Source of the DNA: Yeosuana marina
GTDB lineage: Bacteria > Bacteroidota > Bacteroidia > Flavobacteriales > Flavobacteriaceae
Reading direction: 5' to 3'
NCBI RefSeq assembly: GCF_011762485.1
Contig: NZ_JAAKGI010000002.1
Coordinates: forward strand, 248,001-312,000
Length of the DNA stretch: 64,000 nt
Under the pieces are notes generated by a model, which saw only the letters and a list, made by a program, of their open reading frames with translations, made no database searches and was not told the DNA's origin. Position numbers and translations under genes: made by a program. This document shows positions 44,035-53,359 of the stretch, piece after piece. The stretch's first letter is position 1; each line of letters opens with the position of its first letter.

Positions 44035-44964
44035 TTATAATTGTGGTTTTAAAATGAGTTTGTAGTTATTAACTATGGTAACTTTTACTTGCCGATTACT
44101 ACGCTGGAATATTTTCTTCACACCCGTAACTTGAGGCACTCCAGCAATGTTAATATCGTCAACAGCATCTTCAATAACTTCGCTTGTGGCATCAGCCCTA
44201 AAATTGTTTTCTACATAAACGCCCTCACTGCCATCTTGAAAGTCGAATGCCTTTAATTTTACGGGTTGATGCAATATATTTTCAATGTCTATTATTACTC
44301 TATTAGGTTTAAAACTAATGAAGCCATAAACAGCGGTGTTCTTTGGAATGACTTGGTTATTGATGATAGCATCTTTTTCCAAACGCATTTTTAAACGAAA
44401 ATCTTTCTTGACTGTTTGGTTACCATCCACTACAATAAAAATGGTTGAATCTGTTTTTAAAATTTTAGAATATGGATTTTTTTGAGGATTAGAAGAAAAG
44501 AATAATTGATGCTCCAATCCAATTTCTTTTGGGGCAGTGGTTTTATAATCAATGGAAATAATGGAATCAGTTTTCTTTTCAGAAGCTATATCAGAAGCCT
44601 TTGGTTTTGTTTCTCGATATTGGTTTTCAGTATAGTTTATCCTTCCTAAATTATAAATGCTATCAACAATACGTATTTTGTCCTTCTCCAATAAGTCTGG
44701 GTCATAAAAACCTAATGAATCTATTAGTTTTTCATCATAAATGCTAGGAGCATTGGTTTCGCGTACTTCTTTCAGGTCGTCAATAGCTTTTAACTTTGAT
44801 GTGTAATTTTCCTGTTCTTGTTCAAGTTCTGGTACTTGGGTCTGTTTAAGATTATCATTTTGCTTTTCATCATCTCCCATTAGTAAAACAGAATAGGAAA
44901 TAAGAAAGATTAAAATAACAGCTAATACAGATCCAAAAACGATTTTATTCTTTTCTATTTTCAT
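44035..44964 (-). CDS. traM: Conjugative transposon protein TraM
   Basis: A 309-residue protein with one N-terminal membrane helix (FGSVLAVILIFLISYSVLL), a charged helical linker, and a C-terminal domain beginning KDAIINNQVIPKNTAVYGFI that resembles VirB10/TraM. It would span the periplasm as the scaffold of the mating channel. It lies 2 bases after traK. Confidence 0.85.
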   Translation of the reverse strand: MKIEKNKIVFGSVLAVILIFLISYSVLLMGDDEKQNDNLKQTQVPELEQEQENYTSKLKAIDDLKEVRETNAPSIYDEKLIDSLGFYDPDLLEKDKIRIVDSIYNLGRINYTENQYRETKPKASDIASEKKTDSIISIDYKTTAPKEIGLEHQLFFSSNPQKNPYSKILKTDSTIFIVVDGNQTVKKDFRLKMRLEKDAIINNQVIPKNTAVYGFISFKPNRVIIDIENILHQPVKLKAFDFQDGSEGVYVENNFRADATSEVIEDAVDDINIAGVPQVTGVKKIFQRSNRQVKVTIVNNYKLILKPQL

Positions 44965-44966
44965 AA

Positions 44967-45584
44967 TTATTGGTGTCCATTTTGGACCTTTTTTAAAGTG
45001 TTTTCAAAGTAATTTGTAATTAACAAGCCGTGAGTATTGTTAGGGTAGTTACGATCCACAACCAACAAGTTTCCCGTTGAAACCAGCTCGTAAGTATCAA
45101 CAATAGTTCCCCGGTTTATTTCAAAAACAGTTGTTGTTTTAAATTGATAAGGTTCAGTTTGAATATCTAGCTGCGATTCAATACTCAATACTTTTTGCAC
45201 TAATGAATATTGCAGTAAACGATTATAAACCCCATCTGCTTTTTTTTGACGATAGAGATTATCGACAGAACTATTTCCAAGCCATAAAGCTTTTTCCAAA
45301 TTCTTTTCATAATTACTAGCATCAATGTTGTAGAAGTAAGTATGAAATAATTCTAAGTGCGCTAAAGCTTCCACTTGAAAATTTTCTTTTTGAGTGACCC
45401 ATTTTAAAGGGATAACGGTACCATCTGTGTTGATTGCAAAGGCGTTATTGAGTGCTTTTTTATGAATATCATAAACGATCCATCCTGAAAAAGTACTAGA
45501 ACCTAATGCACATAAAACAACAGAAACAACAATGAATCGATTGATGTTCAAAATAGTATATATGTTTTTGTATGATGTTTTCAT
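44967..45584 (-). CDS. traK: Conjugative transposon protein TraK
   Basis: A 205-residue protein started at MKTSYKNIYTILNINRF. The open frame continues 54 codons upstream, but that part overlaps traJ out of frame and has no TraK-like sequence. One membrane helix (VVSVVLCALGSSTFSGWIVY) is followed by a VirB8-like periplasmic domain. It is a core inner-membrane part of the transfer machinery. Confidence 0.85.
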   Translation of the reverse strand: MKTSYKNIYTILNINRFIVVSVVLCALGSSTFSGWIVYDIHKKALNNAFAINTDGTVIPLKWVTQKENFQVEALAHLELFHTYFYNIDASNYEKNLEKALWLGNSSVDNLYRQKKADGVYNRLLQYSLVQKVLSIESQLDIQTEPYQFKTTTVFEINRGTIVDTYELVSTGNLLVVDRNYPNNTHGLLITNYFENTLKKVQNGHQ

Positions 45585-45601
45585 TTGAATTGAATTGGTT
45601 T

Positions 45602-46444
45602 TTAAGAAGTGAATAGCCTTAAAGTAAATGAGGTAGCACGCTTGTAGAGTTTGAATTTTAAAAACACAATAAATACCACTGAACCGAGCTGTACTACGGG
45701 AGCAAAAAATCGACTCCCAACATCGGTTCCGAAAAGGTTCACCCAAAAATTGGTATTGATTTCTGTGTAAATGGCATTGATAAACACATTCACTAAAAAG
45801 AAGGCAGGGACTAACATATAGACCGCCGCATAAAGTTTAAAGAAAGAGTATGCCATAGAACGAAACTTTTCAAAAACGGCCAGGCTTAGTATTAATGGAA
45901 AAAATGCTTGCATAATACCCAAAAGAAAATAGCGTTCAGCTAAAAACAACGGGTAAATGAATAAGTCTAGAATCCAAAGTCCAAGGCTGATAATAAAAGA
46001 TATAATCTTCCAACCGTATAATGGTGTTACTAAGGCATCGTATAGAAGCGCCATAGCTTTTTTGGTGGCTTCCAACACGCCCACATCTTCTTCAATAGGC
46101 ATATCTTGCATTTGAAGCGGAAGGAGCGCGGGAGCCGTGTTACGGTATTGAGATTCAATGGCAACAAGAATCCCATCAAAAACACCCAGAATCTGTGTTG
46201 AAAAGAGAACCAGGAGAACCACAGCAAAATTCTTCGCAAGTTCTCCCGGACTCAATCCCCAAGTGTAGCCATCTTTATCGGCAATCCCTTCATTGTACTT
46301 TTTTAGGATATTGACTAGAAAAAACAGAACAGCAAGTGTTTTCATTCCCACAATGGTGTACTGCGAAAAATTACTGTTCTTTATGGTTTGAAATACCGTA
46401 TCGATATATTCAAGTCCAATGCCTAAAAAGAATGTGGCTGCCAT
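45602..46444 (-). CDS. traJ: Conjugative transposon protein TraJ
   Basis: A 280-residue polytopic inner-membrane protein with at least five helices, with GLEYIDTVFQTIKNS near the start and AERYFLLGIMQAFFPLILSL in the middle. This fits TraJ, the VirB6-like channel protein of CTnDOT-type elements. It starts one base after the traI stop. It is slightly shorter than CTnDOT TraJ but has no visible break. Confidence 0.82.
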   Translation of the reverse strand: MAATFFLGIGLEYIDTVFQTIKNSNFSQYTIVGMKTLAVLFFLVNILKKYNEGIADKDGYTWGLSPGELAKNFAVVLLVLFSTQILGVFDGILVAIESQYRNTAPALLPLQMQDMPIEEDVGVLEATKKAMALLYDALVTPLYGWKIISFIISLGLWILDLFIYPLFLAERYFLLGIMQAFFPLILSLAVFEKFRSMAYSFFKLYAAVYMLVPAFFLVNVFINAIYTEINTNFWVNLFGTDVGSRFFAPVVQLGSVVFIVFLKFKLYKRATSFTLRLFTS

Positions 46445-46445
46445 T

Positions 46446-47018
46446 TTAGTAGTTTGTTTCTCGATTATTTATTTTATCCTGCATTTTTCTGAAAGAAATA
46501 ATATCCCTATAGCGTTCCGTTTTCTTTGTGATTTCGGCTACCATTTCTTTTGATGCTTCTTCTTTTTTAGTTAGAACATCGGCACGTTCAGCATCGGTCA
46601 TTTTCAAAAAATCATTTGACAGTATTTGCTCTATAAAATCTAGATCTTCCAATGAACTTTCAATAATAGAGTTGAACGAATCTGAAATTCGGGTAACTTC
46701 TTCAGGTTTGATATAAGGCGAGTTTAGAATATCTCGTAAATCATTTCTAACTACATTAAAAAGCTTTTGATTGTTTTGTGCCAATTCTCTAACAGCTTTC
46801 AACTGCCGAATGACATTGTTTACTTTCTCAATATTTTCCTTTTGAGTTTTTAAAAACTCCACTGTTTTTAATAATTGAGAAGTTTGTTTTGCCGATTCTA
46901 TAAGCGATTTGGCAAGACTTATAAAATTCGTATTGTCATAAACTGGCATACCTTGTGCGCTTAATTTGAAGCTAAAGAAGATTGCCATTACTAGAATTAA
47001 GATTGTTTTTTTACTCAT
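46446..47018 (-). CDS. traI: Conjugative transposon protein TraI (DUF4141-like)
   Basis: A 190-residue secreted protein started at MSKKTILILV, where a signal peptide begins (cleavage near KLSAQG); the open frame 14 codons upstream lacks a signal. The mature part is helical (ENIEKVNNVIRQLKAVREL), typical of the VirB5-like TraI of these operons. It is not the relaxase TraI of F-type plasmids. It is located between traG and traJ as in CTnDOT. Confidence 0.78.
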   Translation of the reverse strand: MSKKTILILVMAIFFSFKLSAQGMPVYDNTNFISLAKSLIESAKQTSQLLKTVEFLKTQKENIEKVNNVIRQLKAVRELAQNNQKLFNVVRNDLRDILNSPYIKPEEVTRISDSFNSIIESSLEDLDFIEQILSNDFLKMTDAERADVLTKKEEASKEMVAEITKKTERYRDIISFRKMQDKINNRETNY

Positions 47019-47071
47019 AGCTAAAAATTTGTTTTGGTATTCGTGAATCTTCGATTTCATAATTTTTTGTT

Positions 47072-49468
47072 TTAAGATGTGTATTCAGTGATTGCTTTTT
47101 CCATGTTTTGATGTTTTTCATAGAGTTGCATGATGTCTTCATTTTCCTTACCATCAGTGAGATAAGCGGCATAAACTTGTTTAGGAACTTCCAACCGAAA
47201 AATGTTGCTCTCTTTACCTATTTTGATAAACATTTCAGTGTACTTTCGTGGTCCCGTTAAGTTGTTTTTGATGGATTTTAATTGATTTAAATCATGGCTG
47301 GAAAGATTCAACCGGTTTTGAAGTTCGTGGTAACCTTTTTCATTATTAAGGCTGTAAATAACCTGGGTGTTTTCAAGGATGCTTGCAGATGTCGAATTAT
47401 TGGGCAATTGGTTGATGGATTGCAGAATGATTCCAATAGCACCGTTTTGTTTTCTAATAGCTTGATAATAAAACTCCACACTTTCCAGGACGTTTTCAAA
47501 CTTTAGTTGTTTTGCAAACTCATCGAATAAGATGATACCTTTTTCAGCACGATTTTTCCAAATGGTACGTTGTATGGCTGACTTTATAAGCTTCAACATA
47601 ACGGATAAAATTTCCTTATTGTCTTTCACTTCATCCAGCTCAAAAACAATCAAACGTTTATCTTCAATTTTATAGGTTTGGTCTTCACTGACTTCAAAAA
47701 GAAAACTGTACAAGCCACCACTAACATATTCAGACATAATGTGCAGAAAGTTGGTAATGTTGAAATAGTCCTCATGAATTTTTAATTGCTCTAGAAGGCT
47801 GTCTTTATTCGTTTCAATAAACTCATAAAAGCTATTTAGCGAAAAACCTTCAGCTATTTGGTGATAGTAATGGCGCAATAATTTCTTTACTGAAACAGAT
47901 TGTGCCTTTGTTACTTTTAAATCGGAAGCGAACAATTCAAACAAGAACACAGATAAATCTTCAAGTCGTTCCGGAGTGAGGTCATTTAGGTTACCAATGT
48001 AAAATGGGTTGATGCCCAAATTTTTGCCACTCTCATAGCGTAAAACCATGTATTGCTCGGGGTATAGTTTTGCAAATTTGGTATAAGAACCGCCTAAATC
48101 TATAATCACCAAGCGTACACCACTTTCAAAATATTGACGCAGAATGTTGTTGGCTAAAAAGGATTTTCCTTCCCCGGTTGGCGCAAAAATAGCAAAATTT
48201 CTAGCTTTAATGCGTTTCTTTTGTTCATCCCAAACATCCTTTAAAACAGGAATGTTGTGTTCTCTATCATTAAAAATGATCCCCGTTTTATCAGATTTAT
48301 AATTACTGTTATTGATTAATAAACATAAGGCATGTTTTAAATCGGTCACATATAAATCATCATTTGAAAAATTGGATGAAAAACAGAAATAACTATTTAG
48401 AATATAATTTTTACGTTCTTCACCACGAGGGTAATAGGGGATGATATCCAATTCCTTAAACTCCGTCTTGATTTTAGAACCAATACGTTCTAAATTTTCT
48501 GGTTTTTTATCCCAATATATAATGTTGAGATGCCCTCGAATAACGCGTGCTTTATCATCTGCATTAATTTGGTCGAGTATATGCTGAATTTTTTTTAATA
48601 CAACCTTATTCTGCGACCCAAAATTGGAACTCTTGTTTAGTTCTTCAACTTTCTTGTCTAGTTGTTTGCGCCATTTTTGCTTATCGTCTAAATAGATAAT
48701 TTGGTTCACAATATGGTTTTCATTCAGTGTTAAACCCATACCATCTATAAACCCTTGATGAAACACAAAATCGTCTGAAGTAAACTTTTCGTTCGTTTTG
48801 CTAGTTTGGACACTCTCCCCAAAACATAATTCGCTATTAACTGAAAGTACGTCAAAATAATGTTCTCCAATATTGGTGCTATTTTTTTCCAAAAAAATGT
48901 CAGTATCAAAACCATCATTAAAACCGTTAAAAAAGTTGTTCGTTAATGCCTGAATACCTACGGCATCCATGGGAGTAAAAGTCATTTTTCTGCTGTTGTT
49001 TATAAATGAAACAGAATCACTTACCGAGCCTATAAAAGTGCTTATAGTATCATCCATTTCTTGTACAATGCTTTTTGATACTTTTCGAAAAGGATTTACA
49101 TATTTACTATTGTTTAGAGCGTTGTTCTTGGTTAAAATGAAGAACAAGTAGCATTGATGCTCCATAAATTCACGACCTTTAAAATGCTGATGCGTTGCTT
49201 TTTCTAAAAAGCTTTTGTTGGGTAATTGTTCCGAAGTATATTTCTTTTTTAAGTAGACATCTTGTTTGTGAACCACACATCCGGTTGGCAGCGATTTAAT
49301 GGCTTGAAACCAGGCACCATGCATATCTTCAAAATCCTTTTCTGAAAGTGAATATATTTCTGGTAACGACCCTTTAAAGCATAAAACAACATTCCCATTA
49401 TTAGCAAAAACAACATGCTCTTGGATATCTACAATGGGATAATAGGATAGCAGGTTTATTTTATTCAT
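47072..49468 (-). CDS. traG: Conjugation ATPase TraG (VirB4-like)
   Basis: A 798-residue VirB4-family ATPase. The N-terminal half is the TraG-type domain (DIQEHVVFANNGNVVLCFKG), and Walker A is FAPTGEGKSFLANN near residue 430. Walker B is IILFDEFAKQL near 655, then QSINQLPNNSTSASILENTQ. It powers substrate transfer and pilus or channel assembly. The start overlaps the traF stop by 8 bases. Confidence 0.92.
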   Translation of the reverse strand: MNKINLLSYYPIVDIQEHVVFANNGNVVLCFKGSLPEIYSLSEKDFEDMHGAWFQAIKSLPTGCVVHKQDVYLKKKYTSEQLPNKSFLEKATHQHFKGREFMEHQCYLFFILTKNNALNNSKYVNPFRKVSKSIVQEMDDTISTFIGSVSDSVSFINNSRKMTFTPMDAVGIQALTNNFFNGFNDGFDTDIFLEKNSTNIGEHYFDVLSVNSELCFGESVQTSKTNEKFTSDDFVFHQGFIDGMGLTLNENHIVNQIIYLDDKQKWRKQLDKKVEELNKSSNFGSQNKVVLKKIQHILDQINADDKARVIRGHLNIIYWDKKPENLERIGSKIKTEFKELDIIPYYPRGEERKNYILNSYFCFSSNFSNDDLYVTDLKHALCLLINNSNYKSDKTGIIFNDREHNIPVLKDVWDEQKKRIKARNFAIFAPTGEGKSFLANNILRQYFESGVRLVIIDLGGSYTKFAKLYPEQYMVLRYESGKNLGINPFYIGNLNDLTPERLEDLSVFLFELFASDLKVTKAQSVSVKKLLRHYYHQIAEGFSLNSFYEFIETNKDSLLEQLKIHEDYFNITNFLHIMSEYVSGGLYSFLFEVSEDQTYKIEDKRLIVFELDEVKDNKEILSVMLKLIKSAIQRTIWKNRAEKGIILFDEFAKQLKFENVLESVEFYYQAIRKQNGAIGIILQSINQLPNNSTSASILENTQVIYSLNNEKGYHELQNRLNLSSHDLNQLKSIKNNLTGPRKYTEMFIKIGKESNIFRLEVPKQVYAAYLTDGKENEDIMQLYEKHQNMEKAITEYTS

Positions 49469-49733
49469 AGGTTGTTGATTTTTTATTACTGATTATTTTA
49501 GGGAAAACCCTAGCAACTTGTAGTAGTTGTGGATTGTGGGCAAACTTTGTTAATGCTATATAAAGTGTTGCATTACATATTAAAACACCAATAACAACTA
49601 TAAAACTGAACGAGAAGATGATAACCAAAAGTGATGCTACAATGGCAATCATCATAAGCGCAAATAGTGAAATAGGTAATCCAAAAATAATCGCCCGTTT
49701 TCTTATGTTTTTATAGACTTCGTATTTCTTCAT
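49461..49733 (-). CDS. traF: Conjugative transposon protein TraF (DUF4133)
   Basis: A 90-residue protein with two adjacent membrane helices (LPISLFALMMIAIVASLLVI region) and a charged N-terminus MKKYEVYKNIRKRA, matching the DUF4133/TraF family, a VirB3-like inner-membrane component. It is placed between traE and traG as expected. Confidence 0.82.
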   Translation of the reverse strand: MKKYEVYKNIRKRAIIFGLPISLFALMMIAIVASLLVIIFSFSFIVVIGVLICNATLYIALTKFAHNPQLLQVARVFPKIISNKKSTTYE

Positions 49734-49767
49734 AAAGCTATTTCAATAAAACCCTCGATGAGGGTCA

Positions 49768-50055
49768 TTATACTACGATGCTTATTAAGTAAGTGAAAAT
49801 GCCTACTACTGCACCAGCTATGAGTACAAATACGAGTACACGAGTAATACCTTTTTTAAGATCAGCGTTCTCGCCAAAAAAGTGACCAGCATTAAATAGA
49901 AACCCAATTAGGAAAATAACCCCCAAAATTATAGGGAAGATGGTTCTAATGGTGTCGGAAACATCATTTACGGAGTCTTCAATACCTCCAATTTGCGCGA
50001 AGCTTGGTGCAGATAGTAATAACAGAAAAGTTGACAGTAGAATTGATTTTTTCAT
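49768..50055 (-). CDS. traE: Conjugative transposon protein TraE (DUF4134)
   Basis: A 95-residue protein with a signal sequence (cleavage near APSFAQ) and two hydrophobic helices, the DUF4134/TraE pattern of a VirB2-like pilin or channel subunit. It is the first gene of the mating-pair operon on the minus strand, so the operon promoter should lie within 50056-50139. Confidence 0.82.
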   Translation of the reverse strand: MKKSILLSTFLLLLSAPSFAQIGGIEDSVNDVSDTIRTIFPIILGVIFLIGFLFNAGHFFGENADLKKGITRVLVFVLIAGAVVGIFTYLISIVV

Positions 50056-50139
50056 AAGGAATAGATTTTAAATTTTTAGTATCCGTGCAGTACGTCATAC
50101 TTCGTCGCCTGCTAAGACTTTTGCGAAATCTATTATGAA

Positions 50140-50886
50140 TTGAAGCTTATGGAAGAAAAAAGCAAAACTTTAACGCAACATCCTGTTAAACTTTGGAAGA
50201 TTCTTAATGTTGGGATTGATTTATTGAATTTTGTTCAAACAACTATCAATATGAGCACTTTGAAACCATTTTATAAAATAATATTGACCATGAGTTTGTG
50301 TCTTGTAGGTTTAGCTCTTAATTCACAAAATATTGAAGGCAAAAAAATTGTGGTAATTGACCCTGGGCATGGTGGAAAGGATTCTGGAGCTATTGGACTA
50401 AATGGAATAATGGAGAAGGATATTGTGTTAAGTATAGCAAAGGCCATGATTAGATTAAATTCAATTACCAAAAGTGATTTTGAAATCTATTTAACACGCT
50501 ATAAAGACACATTAATATCATTATCGGACAGGACACGATTAGCTAGAAATCTAAAAGCAGATTTGTTTATTTCGTTGCATTGTAATCAGTCTGAAAACCC
50601 AAAGGCTAGGGGTGTGGAAGTTTATGTTAATGCAAGAGGTGGTAATTTTTTAATGGAGTCTATTTTGTTAGCTTATGGATTACAAAAGCATATGAAAACC
50701 AAGCTTGGATTTGAAAGTAGAGGGGTTAAGTTTGGGAATTTTCAGGTTTTGAGAGATTTGGTCGATTTTGGTCCATCTGTACTCGTGGAATTTGGTTTTT
50801 TGAGTAATTGGGATGAGATAATTTTTTTATCATTTAGTACTAATACCAATAGTTTGGCAAGTATAATTCTTATGTGTCTAATATGA
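50140..50886 (+). CDS. N-acetylmuramoyl-L-alanine amidase
   Basis: A 248-residue frame, or 211 residues from MSTLKPFYK (50251), which begins a normal signal peptide and is the more likely start. The amidase_3 motifs are present: VIDPGHGGKDSGA with its zinc His, EKDIVLSIAKAM (zinc Glu), LFISLHCNQSEN (zinc His), and VLVEFGFLSNWDE (catalytic Glu). It probably opens peptidoglycan for the mating channel, since it is divergent from the tra operon. The last 20 residues are unusually hydrophobic (SLASIILMCLI). Confidence 0.85.
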   Translation: MKLMEEKSKTLTQHPVKLWKILNVGIDLLNFVQTTINMSTLKPFYKIILTMSLCLVGLALNSQNIEGKKIVVIDPGHGGKDSGAIGLNGIMEKDIVLSIAKAMIRLNSITKSDFEIYLTRYKDTLISLSDRTRLARNLKADLFISLHCNQSENPKARGVEVYVNARGGNFLMESILLAYGLQKHMKTKLGFESRGVKFGNFQVLRDLVDFGPSVLVEFGFLSNWDEIIFLSFSTNTNSLASIILMCLI

Positions 50887-51063
50887 ATAAAATATATAGT
50901 TATGATAAATTTCTATATTGTAACATTTATGATAATTGTACATTAACAAAATTAGTATATTATGAAAAAAAACGCGTAAAATCATTTATTTTAAAATAGA
51001 AATGGTATTTATAAAAATTGTAATTTTACATATAATAATTTTAGCTTAGTGTAAACTAATTAA

Positions 51064-52350
51064 ATGTTTAAAGGAATTATTAAATCAAAGATGAGTCAAC
51101 TTCAATTAAATCAACACATAGGAACAGCAAAGGACAACAGAAACAATCCAATTCACGATTGGTACAGATTTACGGCTGGATTTTCTTATAAATTAGTGGA
51201 GAAAATCATTGATATTGAAAATCTTGGCCCTAATGATTGTATTTATGAAAGTTTTGCAGGTTGTGGAACGACCTTGGTGTCAGCCCAAAAAAATGGAATT
51301 CGAGCCGTAGGCAATGAAGGGCAGGAACTTCTCTTTAATGTTATAAAAGGAAAGCTTGATTGGTCTGTAGATGCAGAATCGATAAGGAAAATTATTACAG
51401 ATTTGGAAAAAAGCATTTCTAATAAGCAATCTAAAAAACCTTACCATCAACTTTTAGAAACATTATATTCAAATAGCAACCTATATCAGCTCTATTTTAT
51501 TAGAGATTATATTGTTGAAAATGTAAAACAGAATAATATTTCTTCTTTTTTAAATTTAGCGTTAACACAATCGTTACATAAAGTTAGCATACACCCTATT
51601 GCTATACCCTATATTTCCAGAAGCAAAACTTTAAGTAATACATTATCTGCCTTTGATACTTTTAAAAACACAGTTTTTAAAATGATTGAAGATTTAAAAA
51701 CTGTGATTGATAAGCCTGTAACAACAGAAATTTTTCTTCACGATTCAAGAAAAAAAAATGAGGCAATAAAGGATAATTCGTGTACAATCTGCATAACATC
51801 ACCCCCATACCTTAATAATTTGGATTACGGAGAGGTTTCAAAGGTGTGTTCTCACTTTTTTGGCTTTACAAATGATTGGAACGAAATTACGGAAAAGGTT
51901 AGAAAACATTTAGTTACTGGAGCTACAACTCATTATAAGGAGTCTGAATTCGATATTGAAATTTGGAAAACTGAAGAATTTTATTTGAATAATAAAATTA
52001 TAATGGACAGTTTACTTCCAGACATCATACAAATAGAAAATATTAGCAAAACCCGTAAAGGAAAAAAGAGTTTTCACATACTTGCTTTATATTATTTCCA
52101 AGATATGTACCAAGTTTTTTTGGAAATGAGAAGAGTGTTGAGAAGTGGTAGTAAAGCTTACTTGGTTTTAGGTGATTCTGCACCTTATGGCGTTTTCATT
52201 GATACTACAAAAATTTTAGGCGAAATTGCTAAAAATTGTGGATTTAATAAGTATGATATTGTAAAAATTCGAGAAAGAGGAACTAAATGGCAATCCCTAA
52301 CATATCGTCATAATATTAAACTTTCAGAAAACATTCTTGTGCTTGAATAA
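51064..52350 (+). CDS. DNA methyltransferase of a putative four-gene defence cassette
   Basis: A 428-residue amino-methyltransferase; a second Met at codon 10 (MSQLQLNQH) may be the true start. The SAM-binding motif YESFAGCGTT at about 60-69 comes first, and the catalytic TSPPYLNNLDYGE at about 246-258 follows, an order with motif I before motif IV. The late VLGDSAPYGVFIDT fits the end of such methylase folds. It probably marks self DNA. It is first in a same-strand cluster whose next start codon overlaps its end by 14 bases. I do not recognise it as part of a named system. Confidence 0.8.
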   Translation: MFKGIIKSKMSQLQLNQHIGTAKDNRNNPIHDWYRFTAGFSYKLVEKIIDIENLGPNDCIYESFAGCGTTLVSAQKNGIRAVGNEGQELLFNVIKGKLDWSVDAESIRKIITDLEKSISNKQSKKPYHQLLETLYSNSNLYQLYFIRDYIVENVKQNNISSFLNLALTQSLHKVSIHPIAIPYISRSKTLSNTLSAFDTFKNTVFKMIEDLKTVIDKPVTTEIFLHDSRKKNEAIKDNSCTICITSPPYLNNLDYGEVSKVCSHFFGFTNDWNEITEKVRKHLVTGATTHYKESEFDIEIWKTEEFYLNNKIIMDSLLPDIIQIENISKTRKGKKSFHILALYYFQDMYQVFLEMRRVLRSGSKAYLVLGDSAPYGVFIDTTKILGEIAKNCGFNKYDIVKIRERGTKWQSLTYRHNIKLSENILVLE

Positions 52351-53359
52351 AAGAATTGAAAACATAACCAATCTTCCAAAGAAAGAACTTCCTATTTTAA
52401 ATGATAAAGTTGTGGCTGAAAAGTACAATAAGGGATGGTCTTATTCCAATGTTTATTATTTACAGCCAGTAAAGGATATTTATTTAATTATTAAAAATAG
52501 TGATTCTACAAAATTAAATAATAGAAAAATTCGAGAAGATTATTTAAAAATCACAGCAGATTTAAGCAGTAAATGGTCGGATAGGAAAATTTTGGAATAT
52601 GTAAATGGGATAAAAAACTTCGGGCTTATCGACCAAGATTATAACGTTTTAAGAGATGTGTTTGCCGATTCAGTACTTGGTAATGAAATAACTACAAACG
52701 ATTTAATAGATTTTAAAGATATTTTCTTTAACTATTTTAGATTTAAAGAAATATCAAGTTGGTACATTAACCCAACGCCAGAAACTCATGATAAATTTGA
52801 ATCTTTAAATTTAAAATACCTTATTGATAGTTCAAAACCCCTCTACGCCATGAAGGATGGGAAATTTTTTAATAAAATAATTCTTCATTTGGAAGATAAT
52901 GACACAGTTTATGTCATTAATGAAAAATCATCGCATCTTATGAGATTTTATGAGGTTTTTCTTAAATGGAGTACCACATTGGGAATAATGGAAAAATTTA
53001 ATTTAAATTTGGTCAATATAAAAACTTCTGATAACAGAGAAATAACGATGTCTTATTTTATAAAACCATTTAAACCGTTCGACTTAAAAAAACTCATTGT
53101 AGACTTAAACATTAAAAAAAGGCAAATTTCAATTCCGGAATTGGTTTTTGAAATCGCCAAAAGATTTTGTTATTCTGTTTCAGAAATAAAGGATTTTATA
53201 ATAAATCAGATACAAAACAGTGATGATTTGACCTATGAAAGAACCTCTGCGGTATTTATCCTTAAAGGACGAAATAACAAAGAAAAAATTAAAGCTGCTA
53301 CATATTTGTATCCAATTATAAATGACAGCTATGTTTCACACCTTATTATAAGAAAATGA
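52337..53359 (+). CDS. Unknown protein of the four-gene cassette, TTG start
   Basis: A 340-residue soluble protein. No ATG is available near the start; the frame opens with TTG overlapping the methyltransferase end, suggesting translational coupling and low output. It has predicted helices at the N-terminus with a winged-helix-like stretch (SDRKILEYVNGIKNFGLIDQ), and a second helical region near the end (SIPELVFEIAKRFCYSVSEI) that could be another HTH. No catalytic motif was seen. It may be a DNA-recognition or adaptor subunit. Its stop overlaps the ATPase start by 4 bases. Confidence 0.65.
   Translation: MCLNKRIENITNLPKKELPILNDKVVAEKYNKGWSYSNVYYLQPVKDIYLIIKNSDSTKLNNRKIREDYLKITADLSSKWSDRKILEYVNGIKNFGLIDQDYNVLRDVFADSVLGNEITTNDLIDFKDIFFNYFRFKEISSWYINPTPETHDKFESLNLKYLIDSSKPLYAMKDGKFFNKIILHLEDNDTVYVINEKSSHLMRFYEVFLKWSTTLGIMEKFNLNLVNIKTSDNREITMSYFIKPFKPFDLKKLIVDLNIKKRQISIPELVFEIAKRFCYSVSEIKDFIINQIQNSDDLTYERTSAVFILKGRNNKEKIKAATYLYPIINDSYVSHLIIRK

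Noticed and set aside
45585-45746. N-terminal extension of traK
   Set aside because: It overlaps the end of traJ out of frame and has no TraK-like sequence; start moved to 45584.
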